Source of the DNA: Paraburkholderia franconis
GTDB taxonomy: Bacteria > Pseudomonadota > Gammaproteobacteria > Burkholderiales > Burkholderiaceae
DNA length: 64,000 nt
Assembly: GCF_009362735.1 (NCBI RefSeq)
Contig: NZ_WHNP01000032.1
Location: forward strand, 39,094-103,093
Direction: 5' to 3'
Part shown: positions 8,690 to 16,912 of the stretch, in pieces
Layout: each line of letters starts with the position of its first letter
Numbering within the stretch: position 1 is the first letter of the stretch
Position numbers and translations under genes: made by a program
The notes under the pieces: model-generated
The model's database searches: none
Told to the model about the DNA's origin: nothing
What the model saw: the letters and a program-made list of their open reading frames with translations, nothing else

Positions 8690-10099
8690 TCACGCGGCCG
8701 CGCGAGAACCACATCCGGAATCGCCCTTCAATGCGGCGCGCACGTCGCTTTGTGCGAGCACGTCGTCGAGCGTTTTGCAGACGCGCTCGAACATCATGTC
8801 GAAGTTCGCTTCGGTATAGCACAGCGCCGGCGCGAAGCCGAGAATGTTGTCGCCGAACGCGCGGAACACGAGGCCATTGCGATATGCCGCCGCGGCGACG
8901 CGATCCGGAAGCTTCAGTGATGCATCGAAGCCACGCTTGCTATCCTTGTCGGCGACCAGTTCGAGCGCGCCGAGCAGGCCGCGATGACGCGCATCGCCCA
9001 CGAGCGGATGGTCGAGCAGCGCATCGAGTCCCTGCGCGAAACGCGGTGCCCGCGCCTGGGCGTTCGCGAGCAGGCCGCCTTCGTGATAGAGCCGCATGAC
9101 TTCAAGACCGATGGCCGCGCTCACCGGATGCGCGGAGTACGTGTGGCCGTGACCGATCGCGGCCGATACATCGCCGCCATCGGCAATGCCCTGATAGACC
9201 GCATCGGACATGAGCACCGCGCCCATGGGCGCGTAGCCCGCAGTGAGGCCCTTCGCGACCGTCATCAGATCGGGCTCGACGCCTTCGCCTTCGCATGCGA
9301 AGAGCGGGCCGGTGCGACCGAAGCCGGTGATGACTTCATCGGCGACAAAGAGGATCTCGAGCTTGCGGCACGCTTCGCGCATCGCCCTCAGCCAGCCGGC
9401 GGGCGGCACGATCACGCCGCCAGAGCCTTGAATCGGCTCGCAGAAGAATGCGGCGACGTTGTCCTCGCCGAGCTCCGCGACCTTCGCTTCGAGCGCTTTC
9501 ACCGATGCATCGATGAGTGCGGCGTCATCGGCGTAATCATTGCGATACGCATACGCCGACGGAATGTGATGCTGCGTCGCAAGCGGCAGATCAAAGTTGC
9601 GATGAAACGCAGGCAACGCGGTCAGGCCCGCACCGATAGACGACGACCCGTGATAACCGCGTTGCAGCGCGATGCAGTGCTTCTTCGACGGACGGCCCGT
9701 CGCGTTGTAGTAGTGCGTGATGAAGCGCAGGGCGGAATCGACCGCATCCGAGCCGCCGAGCGTGAAGTACACGTGTTGCAGCGATGGGGGCGCGAGTTCC
9801 ACGAGCTTCGCGGCCAGTTCGATCGCGGGCTCGGAGCCGAAGTGGAAGTAGCCGGTCGCGTAAGGCAGCTTCGTCATCTGCTTCGCGGCGGCCTCGACGA
9901 TGCTCGCGTGCCCATAGCCCGTGTTCACGCACCACAGGCCGGAGAACGCGTCCAGTAGCTGATTGCCTTCCATATCGCGCAGGAACACGCCATCGGCGGA
10001 ATCGAGCACGGTGACGCCGCGCGCTTCATGCGCACGGTAGCTGACGACGGGATGAATCAGATGCTTACGGTCGGACTCGACAAGCGACTTGATCGACAT
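8690..10099 (-). CDS. Class III PLP-dependent aminotransferase
   Basis: A 469-residue omega-aminotransferase. It has the cofactor-binding segment GSDAVDSALRF, the DE of ILFVADEVITGFGRTG that contacts the PLP ring, and the Schiff-base lysine in TVAKGLTAGYAPMGAV. Relatives act on putrescine, beta-alanine, gamma-aminobutyrate or diaminobutyrate, giving a semialdehyde that the GabD-like enzyme downstream could oxidise. About 170 bases separate it from the 2-hydroxyacid dehydrogenase gene, room for its own promoter. It is followed immediately by the Lrp regulator. Exact donor is not deducible. Confidence 0.88.
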   Translation of the reverse strand: MSIKSLVESDRKHLIHPVVSYRAHEARGVTVLDSADGVFLRDMEGNQLLDAFSGLWCVNTGYGHASIVEAAAKQMTKLPYATGYFHFGSEPAIELAAKLVELAPPSLQHVYFTLGGSDAVDSALRFITHYYNATGRPSKKHCIALQRGYHGSSSIGAGLTALPAFHRNFDLPLATQHHIPSAYAYRNDYADDAALIDASVKALEAKVAELGEDNVAAFFCEPIQGSGGVIVPPAGWLRAMREACRKLEILFVADEVITGFGRTGPLFACEGEGVEPDLMTVAKGLTAGYAPMGAVLMSDAVYQGIADGGDVSAAIGHGHTYSAHPVSAAIGLEVMRLYHEGGLLANAQARAPRFAQGLDALLDHPLVGDARHRGLLGALELVADKDSKRGFDASLKLPDRVAAAAYRNGLVFRAFGDNILGFAPALCYTEANFDMMFERVCKTLDDVLAQSDVRAALKGDSGCGSRAAA

Positions 10100-10267
10100 G
10101 ATGCGGCTCTCTCTTTGTGCGGACAGTGTTCGAAATGGCTCGTGACTGTTTCATACTATCGGCAGAGCCGCATCGCGCGTGTCGCCAAAAAAATCACCAA
10201 AAAGCGAGAATGCGGCGTTTTTCGGGGGGCTTGCAGCATTTTGTGCTGCGCGCTTCGCACAGCGGTT

Positions 10268-11194
10268 TCAGTAGCCGCGCGTGCGGTCGATCTCGCCGAT
10301 CATGCGCTCTCCCGCGCGATGGCGGCGCAGATTTTCCAGCACCACGTCAACGGCAGTCTCGGGACGCGTCGCGCTCGCGATATGCGGCGTCAGGCGCACG
10401 CGCGGATGCGTCCAGAACGGATGCGTCGGCGGCAACGGTTCGGGCTCGGTTACGTCGAGAATTGCGGCGTGAAGATGGCCGCTGTCGAGCGCATCGAGCA
10501 AGTCCTGCTGAATCACGTGCGGGCCGCGCCCCGCGTTGATGAAAGACGCGCCTTCGGGCAGCGCCCCGAACACGCGCTTGCCGATGAGACCGCGCGTGGC
10601 ATCCGTGAGCGGCAGCAGGCACACGAGGATATCGGTGCGCGCGAGGAAGGCATCGAGCGATTCGATGCCCGCATAACATTCGATGCCTTCTATTTCATGC
10701 GGCGAACGGCTCCAGCCCGCGCAAGGAAAGCCGAAAAGACGCAGCGTGCTCAGCACCGCCGTGCCGAGCATGCCGAGTCCCAACACGCCGATGCGCCGCG
10801 TCGACGCCGCGCGCACGGGCCTTTCACGCCATACGCGCTCGCGCTGCTGCATGGCGTAATCGAAGAGGTCGCGATGAATCGTGAGTACCGCCTGCGTCAC
10901 ATATTCCACCATGCCTTCGGCGATGCCCGGCTCGGTCATGCGCACAACCGCGACGTGCGGCGGCACGCTCGACAGATCGAACTGATCGATGCCCGCGCCC
11001 ACCGAGAAGATCACTTTGAGATTGGGCAAGGTCTGCATGATATCGGCGGGCGGCTGCCACGCGGCGAGATAGCGCACGGCAGCGGGATCGCCAATATCCG
11101 GCCACAAACGGAACGGCAGGTCCGGCGCTTTTTGCGCGAAGCGTTGCGCCCATTGCCTGCCGCGTTCGGGATCGGCCTTATAGAGAATGGTCAT
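10268..11194 (-). CDS. GhrA-like glyoxylate/hydroxypyruvate reductase
   Basis: A 308-residue D-isomer-specific 2-hydroxyacid dehydrogenase. The NAD(P)-binding motif GVLGLGMLGTAVLSTL lies mid-protein, followed by the family segment FINAGRGPHVIQQDLLDAL and the catalytic His in the PLPPTHPFWTHPRVRLTPHIAS region. Length and motifs fit GhrA, which reduces glyoxylate and hydroxypyruvate in the cytoplasm. Its start is 3 bases from the end of the GNAT gene, so the two are co-transcribed. It may remove a 2-oxo acid released by the catabolic cluster. Confidence 0.85.
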   Translation of the reverse strand: MTILYKADPERGRQWAQRFAQKAPDLPFRLWPDIGDPAAVRYLAAWQPPADIMQTLPNLKVIFSVGAGIDQFDLSSVPPHVAVVRMTEPGIAEGMVEYVTQAVLTIHRDLFDYAMQQRERVWRERPVRAASTRRIGVLGLGMLGTAVLSTLRLFGFPCAGWSRSPHEIEGIECYAGIESLDAFLARTDILVCLLPLTDATRGLIGKRVFGALPEGASFINAGRGPHVIQQDLLDALDSGHLHAAILDVTEPEPLPPTHPFWTHPRVRLTPHIASATRPETAVDVVLENLRRHRAGERMIGEIDRTRGY

Positions 11195-11197
11195 GAA

Positions 11198-12070
11198 TCA
11201 GCCCAGCGCCTGGTTGATGATCGCGAATTGCGCGACGGATGCATCGTGCTGCAGCGTGCCGTTGCGCGCCATCTTGATGACCGTATCGACGCGCTTGAGA
11301 CCGGCGCCTTCGAGCCAGTCCGACAGACCGCTTTCGTCCGGCGTGTCGATGCGGGTGAACTTGCCTTCGTAATGCGCGAGCCAGTGCGCGATGAGCGCCT
11401 GCGCGCGGCGCACGTGTTGCTGGTCGGCGGTGAGGGAAACGACTGGGCCGATCGCGTGGCCGCGCCCGAACTCGCGAATGAGTGCAAAGCCCACTGTTTC
11501 GCCATCCCGTTCGAGCAGAACGCCTTGGGCGACGTTCAAGAGCGAAGGCAGCAGCGCGCTTCGGTCAAGCCCGCTCGCGCGCGATGCGAACGCGACGAGC
11601 GCTGCCGTATCGCGCGGCTCGAACGCGCGCACGCTTTCGCCTGTCTGCAACTCGACGCGAGGCGCAGTGAAATCGGCGGATTGATGCTGATGAATCGCGC
11701 CGATGCGCCTGAACCCGAGCTTTGCATAAAGCGGCTCGCCTGCGGGCGTCGCGTGCAAAACGGTGATGCGATTGCCGAGCGCTTCGAGCAGCAGGTCCAT
11801 CAGCTTGCGGCCTATGCCTTTGCCCTGTTGATCGGGCGCGACGATCACCATGCCGAGCGAGCCGCCGTCACCGCCATACTTCCAGCACAGCGCGGTGCCG
11901 ACCACACGCTCGCCATCCTGCGCGACGAAACCCGCGCCGGCATCCAGCACGAAGCGCCAGTCATCGGCGCGATGCGGCCATTTGACGTCGAGTGACAGCG
12001 CATGTGCGGCGGCGATGTCATCGACGGTGAAGGGGCGGTAGAGAAGGGTGGATGCTTCGGTGGCGGACAT
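11198..12070 (-). CDS. GNAT-family N-acetyltransferase
   Basis: A 290-residue acetyltransferase with an N-terminal GNAT domain whose acetyl-CoA motif reads VIVAPDQQGKGIGRKLMD, plus a C-terminal extension ending in a second GNAT-like fold (AHWLAHYEGKFTRIDTP). The ATG at 12070 is preceded by GGAG at good spacing; a GTG 12 bases upstream is less likely. As first gene of the minus-strand set it may acetylate an amino acid or amine, with the AstE-like deacylase acting in the opposite sense. Substrate unknown. Confidence 0.82.
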   Translation of the reverse strand: MSATEASTLLYRPFTVDDIAAAHALSLDVKWPHRADDWRFVLDAGAGFVAQDGERVVGTALCWKYGGDGGSLGMVIVAPDQQGKGIGRKLMDLLLEALGNRITVLHATPAGEPLYAKLGFRRIGAIHQHQSADFTAPRVELQTGESVRAFEPRDTAALVAFASRASGLDRSALLPSLLNVAQGVLLERDGETVGFALIREFGRGHAIGPVVSLTADQQHVRRAQALIAHWLAHYEGKFTRIDTPDESGLSDWLEGAGLKRVDTVIKMARNGTLQHDASVAQFAIINQALG

Positions 12071-12229
12071 GGGATGCTCCACGATAGGGATTCCTCGCTA
12101 CTCTGACATGCCACGGAGGCGGCAGCATAGGATGATCCTGTTGTCTTCGATTGCGTGGATGCGCCGCCGGACTTGGCGCTGGCACGTTGAGTTGTTCGCG
12201 ACGCAATGACCGAGAGGGAGCCCGTGCTC

Positions 12230-12445
12230 TCAGAAAGCGGACGAACCTTGGGTGAGCTCAGTGAAGTGACGCCATGCGACAAAGTGCGCGGCGAGCGGGT
12301 TGCGATAAAGGGAGGCGCGTAGCAAATGTCTCTTGAGCGCGAAGTGCTGCCGAATCGGGCCGAAGCTCGACAGGAACGCCTGGGTGCGTTGAGGGACTCG
12401 GAAACCACGCATCCGACGCTCGCGTTCGATCACCACCATGGCCAC
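12230..12445 (-). pseudogene. Transposase remnant (IS6-family-like C-terminus)
   Basis: About 70 codons in one frame read RERRMRGFRVPQRTQAFLSS, then a histidine-arginine segment and YRNPLAAHFVAWRHF. This resembles the C-terminal end of IS6-family DDE transposases, where RERxMRxFKS is conserved. The catalytic domain and any inverted repeats are absent, so this is an inactive relic. It sits between the GNAT gene and a deletion-bearing CBS/BON gene, marking this stretch as rearranged. The rest of 12071-12529 shows no gene. Confidence 0.6.
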
Positions 12446-12529
12446 ACACGCCGCGCCTGTTGCGTCACGAGCCTGCGGGGCGCAAGATGGGATCGCCAGC
12501 CGCTTACGAAGCTGCTCTCCGCCCGCGGA

Positions 12530-13133
12530 CTACAGCGTCGGAATTACACCCGGAAGCTCAAGGTGGTATTCCACGCGCTTGACGCCGGGCACACCCTCGG
12601 CCGCAATGCGGATCGCGCGCTTTTCCTCCTCGGACTCGATCACGCCCCATAGATGTGCGACACCGTCCCTGACAAGCACCCCCTGTTTCGGCAGCCCCCA
12701 AGGTTTCCCATGCATTTCGAGAACGATCGCGTCGCGCAGGCTCGCATCGTCGTGTGAAGCTGAATTAACGGCTGGCGCGGCGCTCGCCAGTGCGCGGATC
12801 AGGTTCGAACGGCTCACGATTCCGACCAGCTTGCCGTCTTTGAGCACCGGCACGCGTTTGAGATGCCGGCGCTCCATGAGGTCGGCAATCTTGTCGAGCG
12901 GGAAGTCCTCTGAAATGGAAATCACCTGGTCGCACATCACGTCGCCGACGACATGACCGTGCTCCTTCACGTACCTCGCGGCCTGCTCGCGCGGCGACGA
13001 TGACCTTTCCGTCCGCGTCGACGACGGGCATCCCGCTGATGCCGTTGTCGACGAACAGTCTCGCGGCGTCGTGGATCGTCATGTCTGGTGTGGCGGTAAC
13101 GACGGACGTAGTCATGATGTCGAGTGCGCGCAT
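12530..13133 (-). pseudogene. CBS-BON domain protein, broken by internal deletion and frameshift
   Basis: The N-terminal frame begins at ATG 13133 (GAAGGA upstream) and reads a first CBS half ending GISGMPVVDADGKVI near 12999. The reading then continues in another frame as REQAARYVKEHGHVVGDVMC, a second CBS motif (VPVLKDGKLVGIVSRSNLIRAL) and a BON domain (VLVRDGVAHLWGVIESEEEKRA) to a stop at 12530. Intact relatives carry about 30 extra residues (VGIVTEGDL-type strand plus linker) at the junction. Both the second half of CBS1 and the frame are therefore lost. A shorter 146-residue protein could still start at 12970. Confidence 0.75.
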
Positions 13134-13353
13134 GATCGTTCCTTCAGCGTGTCGCGACGGGTCCCCATCTGCTGCACCCGTCGCACAGTTTCGGCAGACG
13201 CACCGACGTCGGATCGCCGGTGCTGAGGCGCCTTGGTTCAATAGGCAAATGTGATATCGGGTTGAGGGCGCTATCTTTTGTGAAAGGCTCACTGTGGCCG
13301 GGATCTTCGTACTGTTCTTCCAATGATGCGTGGCCACAAATGGTCGGGGCTAC

Positions 13354-14103
13354 TCACGCCCCCAGCCGGCCCAGCATGGCGATGAGCGCAGGAAGCACAA
13401 ACGGCAACACGACTGCCGATACGATCCCATTCATGGCCATGCCGAGACCCGCGAATGCACCAGCCTCCTCACTGATCTGGAACGCCCGTGCCGTGCCTAT
13501 GCCGTGCGAGGCCACGCCGATCGCGAAGCCTCGCGCGTCGTCGCGCCGTACGCCTACCAGTCCGAGCATGAGTGTGGATATCACGGCGCCCGTAATGCCA
13601 GTGACGATCACAATCGCCGCAGTCAACGAGGGAATACCGCCGACCTTGGCCGATATCAGCATTGCGATGGCTGCCGTGACCGATTTGGGTGCAAGCGAGA
13701 CGACCGTCGTTGCCTGGCAGTGAAACAGCAATGCGATTGCGACCGCCGACAACACGGCCACGGATGATCCCGCCAGCAGCCCGCACAGCAGCGGGAAACA
13801 CGCACTTCGCAGTTTGTGAATCTGACGGTATAGCGGAACCGCCAGCGCGACAATCGCCGGACCCAGCAGGAAATGAATGAACTGCGCCTGTACGAAATAG
13901 ACGCGATAGTCGGTGTGCGTCAGCTTCAGGACGGCGATCAACATCATCACCGCAATAGCGACGGGATTCGCGAACGGATGATTCCGGCACCGGGCATGAA
14001 GCCAGCGCGCGAACAGATACGCTCCGATCGTCAGGGCGAGCGCCGGTACGGGGGAATCGCTCAGGTACGCGCGGGCGAGCGTGGTGATCTCCGGCGTGGA
14101 CAT
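13354..14103 (-). CDS. lrgB: LrgB-family membrane protein
   Basis: A 249-residue, very hydrophobic inner-membrane protein with about seven membrane segments and the LrgB/CidB family motif PKSVTAAIAMLISAKVGG followed by VASHGIGTARAFQ. It pairs with the LrgA-like gene 39 bases upstream. The family was named for holin/antiholin-like control of murein hydrolases, and in several bacteria it acts in glycolate or pyruvate transport. Function here is inferred from the gene pair only. Confidence 0.88.
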   Translation of the reverse strand: MSTPEITTLARAYLSDSPVPALALTIGAYLFARWLHARCRNHPFANPVAIAVMMLIAVLKLTHTDYRVYFVQAQFIHFLLGPAIVALAVPLYRQIHKLRSACFPLLCGLLAGSSVAVLSAVAIALLFHCQATTVVSLAPKSVTAAIAMLISAKVGGIPSLTAAIVIVTGITGAVISTLMLGLVGVRRDDARGFAIGVASHGIGTARAFQISEEAGAFAGLGMAMNGIVSAVVLPFVLPALIAMLGRLGA

Positions 14104-14142
14104 GGTTGCCCCCTTTGCGGATGAGATGCCGTGCCCTGTCTG

Positions 14143-14634
14143 CTAACGCTGCGCCTCGACGGAGGGGACCGTGGAGCGTTCGCCACTGTTGCGTCTTTGC
14201 AAAAGCGCACACGTCACGATTCCGGTAACCGCGACCGAGAGGGCCGTGCTAACGACGATCGCCAGCAGGATGGCGATCAGTTGACCGTTCAACGCCCCTG
14301 ACAGCCCGACGACACCCGCACCGGCTGGAATGAACAGAAGCGACAGGTGATTCAGAAGTCCGAGCGCCGGCTTTTCGAGCCGGTGTCCGACGGACGGCGC
14401 GGTCGCCAGTAGGGCAGTGAGCAGGACCATGCCGATGACAGGTCCCGGAATCGGCACGCGCATGATGCGCGCGAGCAGTTCGCCGATGCCCTGGAATGCA
14501 ATCAATGTCGCGAAGGTGCACACGACGGCGACGTCGCCGCTTACAACTGCGTTGGGTCGTGTGCTGCGCAATGAAAGGTGCATGTCAGCGCTTCGCATGG
14601 TGCGCCTGCCGGACGCACCGCAGAGCGCTTTCAT
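14143..14634 (-). CDS. lrgA: LrgA/CidA-family holin-like protein
   Basis: Up to 163 residues with four membrane segments and the LrgA signature RVPIPGPVIGMVLL near the first third. The start is uncertain: ATG at 14634, 14598 or 14583 are all in frame and none has a strong ribosome site. The core of about 120 residues starts after residue 25, so one of the shorter starts is likely. It precedes lrgB in the same direction, forming a two-gene operon. Confidence 0.82.
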   Translation of the reverse strand: MKALCGASGRRTMRSADMHLSLRSTRPNAVVSGDVAVVCTFATLIAFQGIGELLARIMRVPIPGPVIGMVLLTALLATAPSVGHRLEKPALGLLNHLSLLFIPAGAGVVGLSGALNGQLIAILLAIVVSTALSVAVTGIVTCALLQRRNSGERSTVPSVEAQR

Positions 14635-14921
14635 TGAAGAACGATCAACGCAGAGATCAATTTCAGTGTGGCTGCATGTGGTTGTGAATTTAGCGGGCGC
14701 CGGACATGCCGGGGCACGCCGGGAAGCGCCGGCTCAAGGCGCGCGCCGTGCAGTTCTTGCAATCAGGCGTCGATAACAGCTTTCTCGCTTTCTGACCAGA
14801 GTTCGAGAACATCGAATCGACTCATGTCTGTATCGACGCTGGCCTGAACATCAAGGAACCAGCGTTGTGAGGGCGCGCGCACTTCTGGCACAGATTGACA
14901 GGACGTCTTTCCGATCAGGCG

Positions 14922-15182
14922 TCAGTTTCCACCGCCATAAAATTCGTTCATCCGATTCAGTGTCCCATCCTTCTCGGCGCGGATCAGTTCCTGATAGACC
15001 TGGGCGCGCGTCTTGCCGACTCCCGCTCCGCTGGTGCTGCCTGCCGTCGTTCCGCCGACGGAGTCGGTCGTCATCGCGGCATTGCTGTCGGAACCCGTAT
15101 TCGACGGAGTAGCGTCATCGGCATGGACCTGCATCGCATACAGTGACAAGGCTGCGACGGGAATCAAAATCATGGCTTTCAT
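14922..15182 (-). CDS. Small exported DUF4148-type protein
   Basis: An 86-residue protein with an N-terminal signal peptide (MKAMILIPVAALSLYAMQVHA) and a C-terminal KTRAQVYQELIRAEKDGTLN segment, the hallmark of the DUF4148 family that is common in Burkholderia and relatives. Start ATG at 15182 was chosen for the GGAG ribosome site 5 bases upstream and because the signal peptide begins there. The middle is rich in Ser, Thr, Gly and Asp and probably disordered. Role unknown; probably periplasmic. Confidence 0.8.
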   Translation of the reverse strand: MKAMILIPVAALSLYAMQVHADDATPSNTGSDSNAAMTTDSVGGTTAGSTSGAGVGKTRAQVYQELIRAEKDGTLNRMNEFYGGGN

Positions 15183-15629
15183 CGCATTCTCCAGCATGGT
15201 GCATTGACATTGCCGACGCGGCGCGCCGGCAGTGACGACTGTATTCGCTGGTCAGATGCGCATGAATAAGGCGCCCGTCCTAAAAGAGACTCGGGGGTTG
15301 CCCTATTCAGTTTGCTGGCTCCATTCTATTAGCTTTCGATTCACTTGATGTTTTGGAATCCAGAATATAGTCAATTATGCACTTCATGTACATGATGATG
15401 CGTTCATATTAGCTACACGTTCCTCAGCATCGGAAAAAGTGGCGAAGTGATCACTTCAGTGACAATCGCCCACTCCCAGTGGCTTGGGTCGAATTTCGAA
15501 TACGGAGTGGGCTGGGCAGGAAATGCGTGTCCGGCTTTGCCGGGTTGCGGCCCGACGTGCGGCTGAAGGTGATTCGACGCTCCTATCAGCTTCGTCAATT
15601 CTTGGCTACACCATCAAAAAGAGGTAACT
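15183..15629. other. Intergenic, AT-richer, no gene recognised
   Basis: About 450 bases between the DUF4148 gene and the small exported ORF. The stretch 15300-15420 is clearly AT-richer than its surroundings and could hold promoters or be foreign. Short minus-strand frames near 15413-15598 show no recognisable domain, and I do not call a gene. Confidence 0.5.
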
Positions 15630-15782
15630 GTGAAATTCATCAGCCGCATCGCCGCGTCTACAACGCTCGTGGTAGTCGCTTTCGGTCTCGGAACGTTCGC
15701 CCAGATCAAGTTCTTTCCGAAGACCACCGACGACAACCCGGTCGCGCGTATCGTCCTCAACATCGAGTCCTGGACCAGCTAG
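15630..15782 (+). CDS. Small secreted or membrane-anchored hypothetical protein
   Basis: A 50-codon frame starting GTG at 15630 with AAGAGGT about 6 bases upstream. It reads a basic N-terminus, a hydrophobic segment (TLVVVAFGLGTFAQ) that looks like a signal peptide, then FFPKTTDDNPVARIVLNIES and a stop. The signal and ribosome site favour a real gene. It may also be the surviving start of a longer exported protein, since the following 300 bases hold only gene fragments. No family recognised. Confidence 0.45.
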   Translation: MKFISRIAASTTLVVVAFGLGTFAQIKFFPKTTDDNPVARIVLNIESWTS

Positions 15783-15968
15783 TGAAAATGAATAACCCGG
15801 AAGAATCAATGGAAGGTCTTGCACCGCGCTCATGAAGCGAATCGGCGGCGGTCGTCCGGACAAGGACGGCCTATACATCGCACGTTCGGAGGCCCGCAGT
15901 TTGATTCGGGGAGCGGCCGCGGAATGACCGGGTGATGCCGATGGTGAACGGCTACAGATGGCCGCAAG

Positions 15969-16076
15969 CACCAGTTCGGCGAACGCGACCGCTTCACCGA
16001 TCGCACGCCCGCCACCGTCGACGAGCTGTACGAACGCATCCGCGGAACGGCCGCGCAGGGGTATGCGGTTAGCGAG
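15969..16076 (+). pseudogene. Possible IclR-type regulator C-terminal fragment
   Basis: One frame reads ERDRFTDRTPATVDELYERI then RGTAAQGYAVSE, which resembles the end of the IclR effector domain (FTxxT...L..EL..IR..GYAVSD). There is no start, DNA-binding domain or proper C-terminus; the frame runs into the convergent porin fragment. Low confidence, as only about 35 residues support it. Confidence 0.3.
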
Positions 16077-16101
16077 TGGTTCAACTTCAAACGATCGTTC
16101 A

Positions 16102-16710
16102 TTAGAACGAGTGGTGAATGCCCGTCAGCACGATCGCCTGATTGCGTCCGCTCGAAACGCCCGCCGTGAAGAACGCAGCATTCGCGCTGTCGTTCGCGTG
16201 CTCGTACAGCACGTCCACGTAAACCTGCGTGCGCTTCGACAACGCATAGATATCGCCGATTTCGAACTGCGTCCAACGACGGCCCGAGAGCGTCGTCGTC
16301 GCGGCGCCGCCCGCGAGCGTATTGGCGGGCGTGAACTGGTAGTTCGTGCCCGCGTCCCAGCTCTGATAGGTGTCCGAGAAGCCGTTCGACTGCAGCTTCA
16401 CGCGCGTGTACAGCCCGTGCACGAGCAGCTTGCCGAACTGATACGAGAGGCCCGTACCCATGTTCTCGACCTTGTCGGCGGAATAGGTCGCAGCAGGCAT
16501 CCCCTGGAATGTGTTGATGCCCATCGTGACGATCGACGGCGTGCGGTTGTGCTCGTTCGAGTACACGGCGGCCGCCTTGAACGGGCCCGTTCGCGTAGCT
16601 CAAGCCGAAGCTTAGGGTCTTCCCCGTCGAGAAGTTCGTCGTGTTGCCGAGGCCCATCATCGCGCCGATCGTAAAGCCCGCGTAATGTGCATCGTAATGT
16701 GCCGCGCTTG
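16102..16710 (-). pseudogene. Gram-negative porin, C-terminal fragment with frameshift
   Basis: The last part of a Burkholderia-type trimeric porin: AGFTIGAMMGLG and TLSFGLSYANGP in one frame, then YSNEHNRTPSIV to the terminal SSGRNQAIVLTGIHHSF in the next. A single extra G near 16587 (GGGCCCGTTC where GGGCCCTTC is expected) shifts the frame between YANGP and the FKAAAVYSNEHN-type strand. The N-terminal half, signal peptide and start are missing beyond about 16700. The terminal Phe and alternating strands fit the porin family. Non-functional. Confidence 0.8.
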
Positions 16711-16714
16711 ATTC

Positions 16715-16886
16715 GACGCAAGTGATTCGATGCAATGGCCTCGCCGGTGGCGAGGCCATTCGTTTTGGCTGCATCAAACGATCACGAAGTCGTCGCGAGC
16801 GACACAAGTGATTTGATGCAATGGCCTCGCCGGTGGCGAGGCCATTCGTTTTGGCGGCATCAAACGATCACGAAGTCGTCGCGAGC
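16715..16886. repeat. 86-bp tandem duplication, each with a GC hairpin
   Basis: Two head-to-tail copies, 16715-16800 and 16801-16886, differ at only three positions. Each holds the perfect inverted repeat GGCCTCGCC-GGT-GGCGAGGCC followed on the plus strand by ATTCGTTTT, so the duplicated unit carries a possible terminator. It lies just past the stop of the dimethylglycine-dehydrogenase-like gene and next to the porin relic. Confidence 0.85.
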
Positions 16887-16912
16887 CGCATCGCCATCTC
16901 GCGGCGTGCGAT

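Noticed and set aside
10028..11995. 655-codon plus-strand frame over GhrA and GNAT
   Set aside because: Low-complexity antisense frame; minus-strand genes have clear motifs.
15413..15598. 61-codon minus-strand frame in the AT-rich gap
   Set aside because: No ribosome site or family; looks random.
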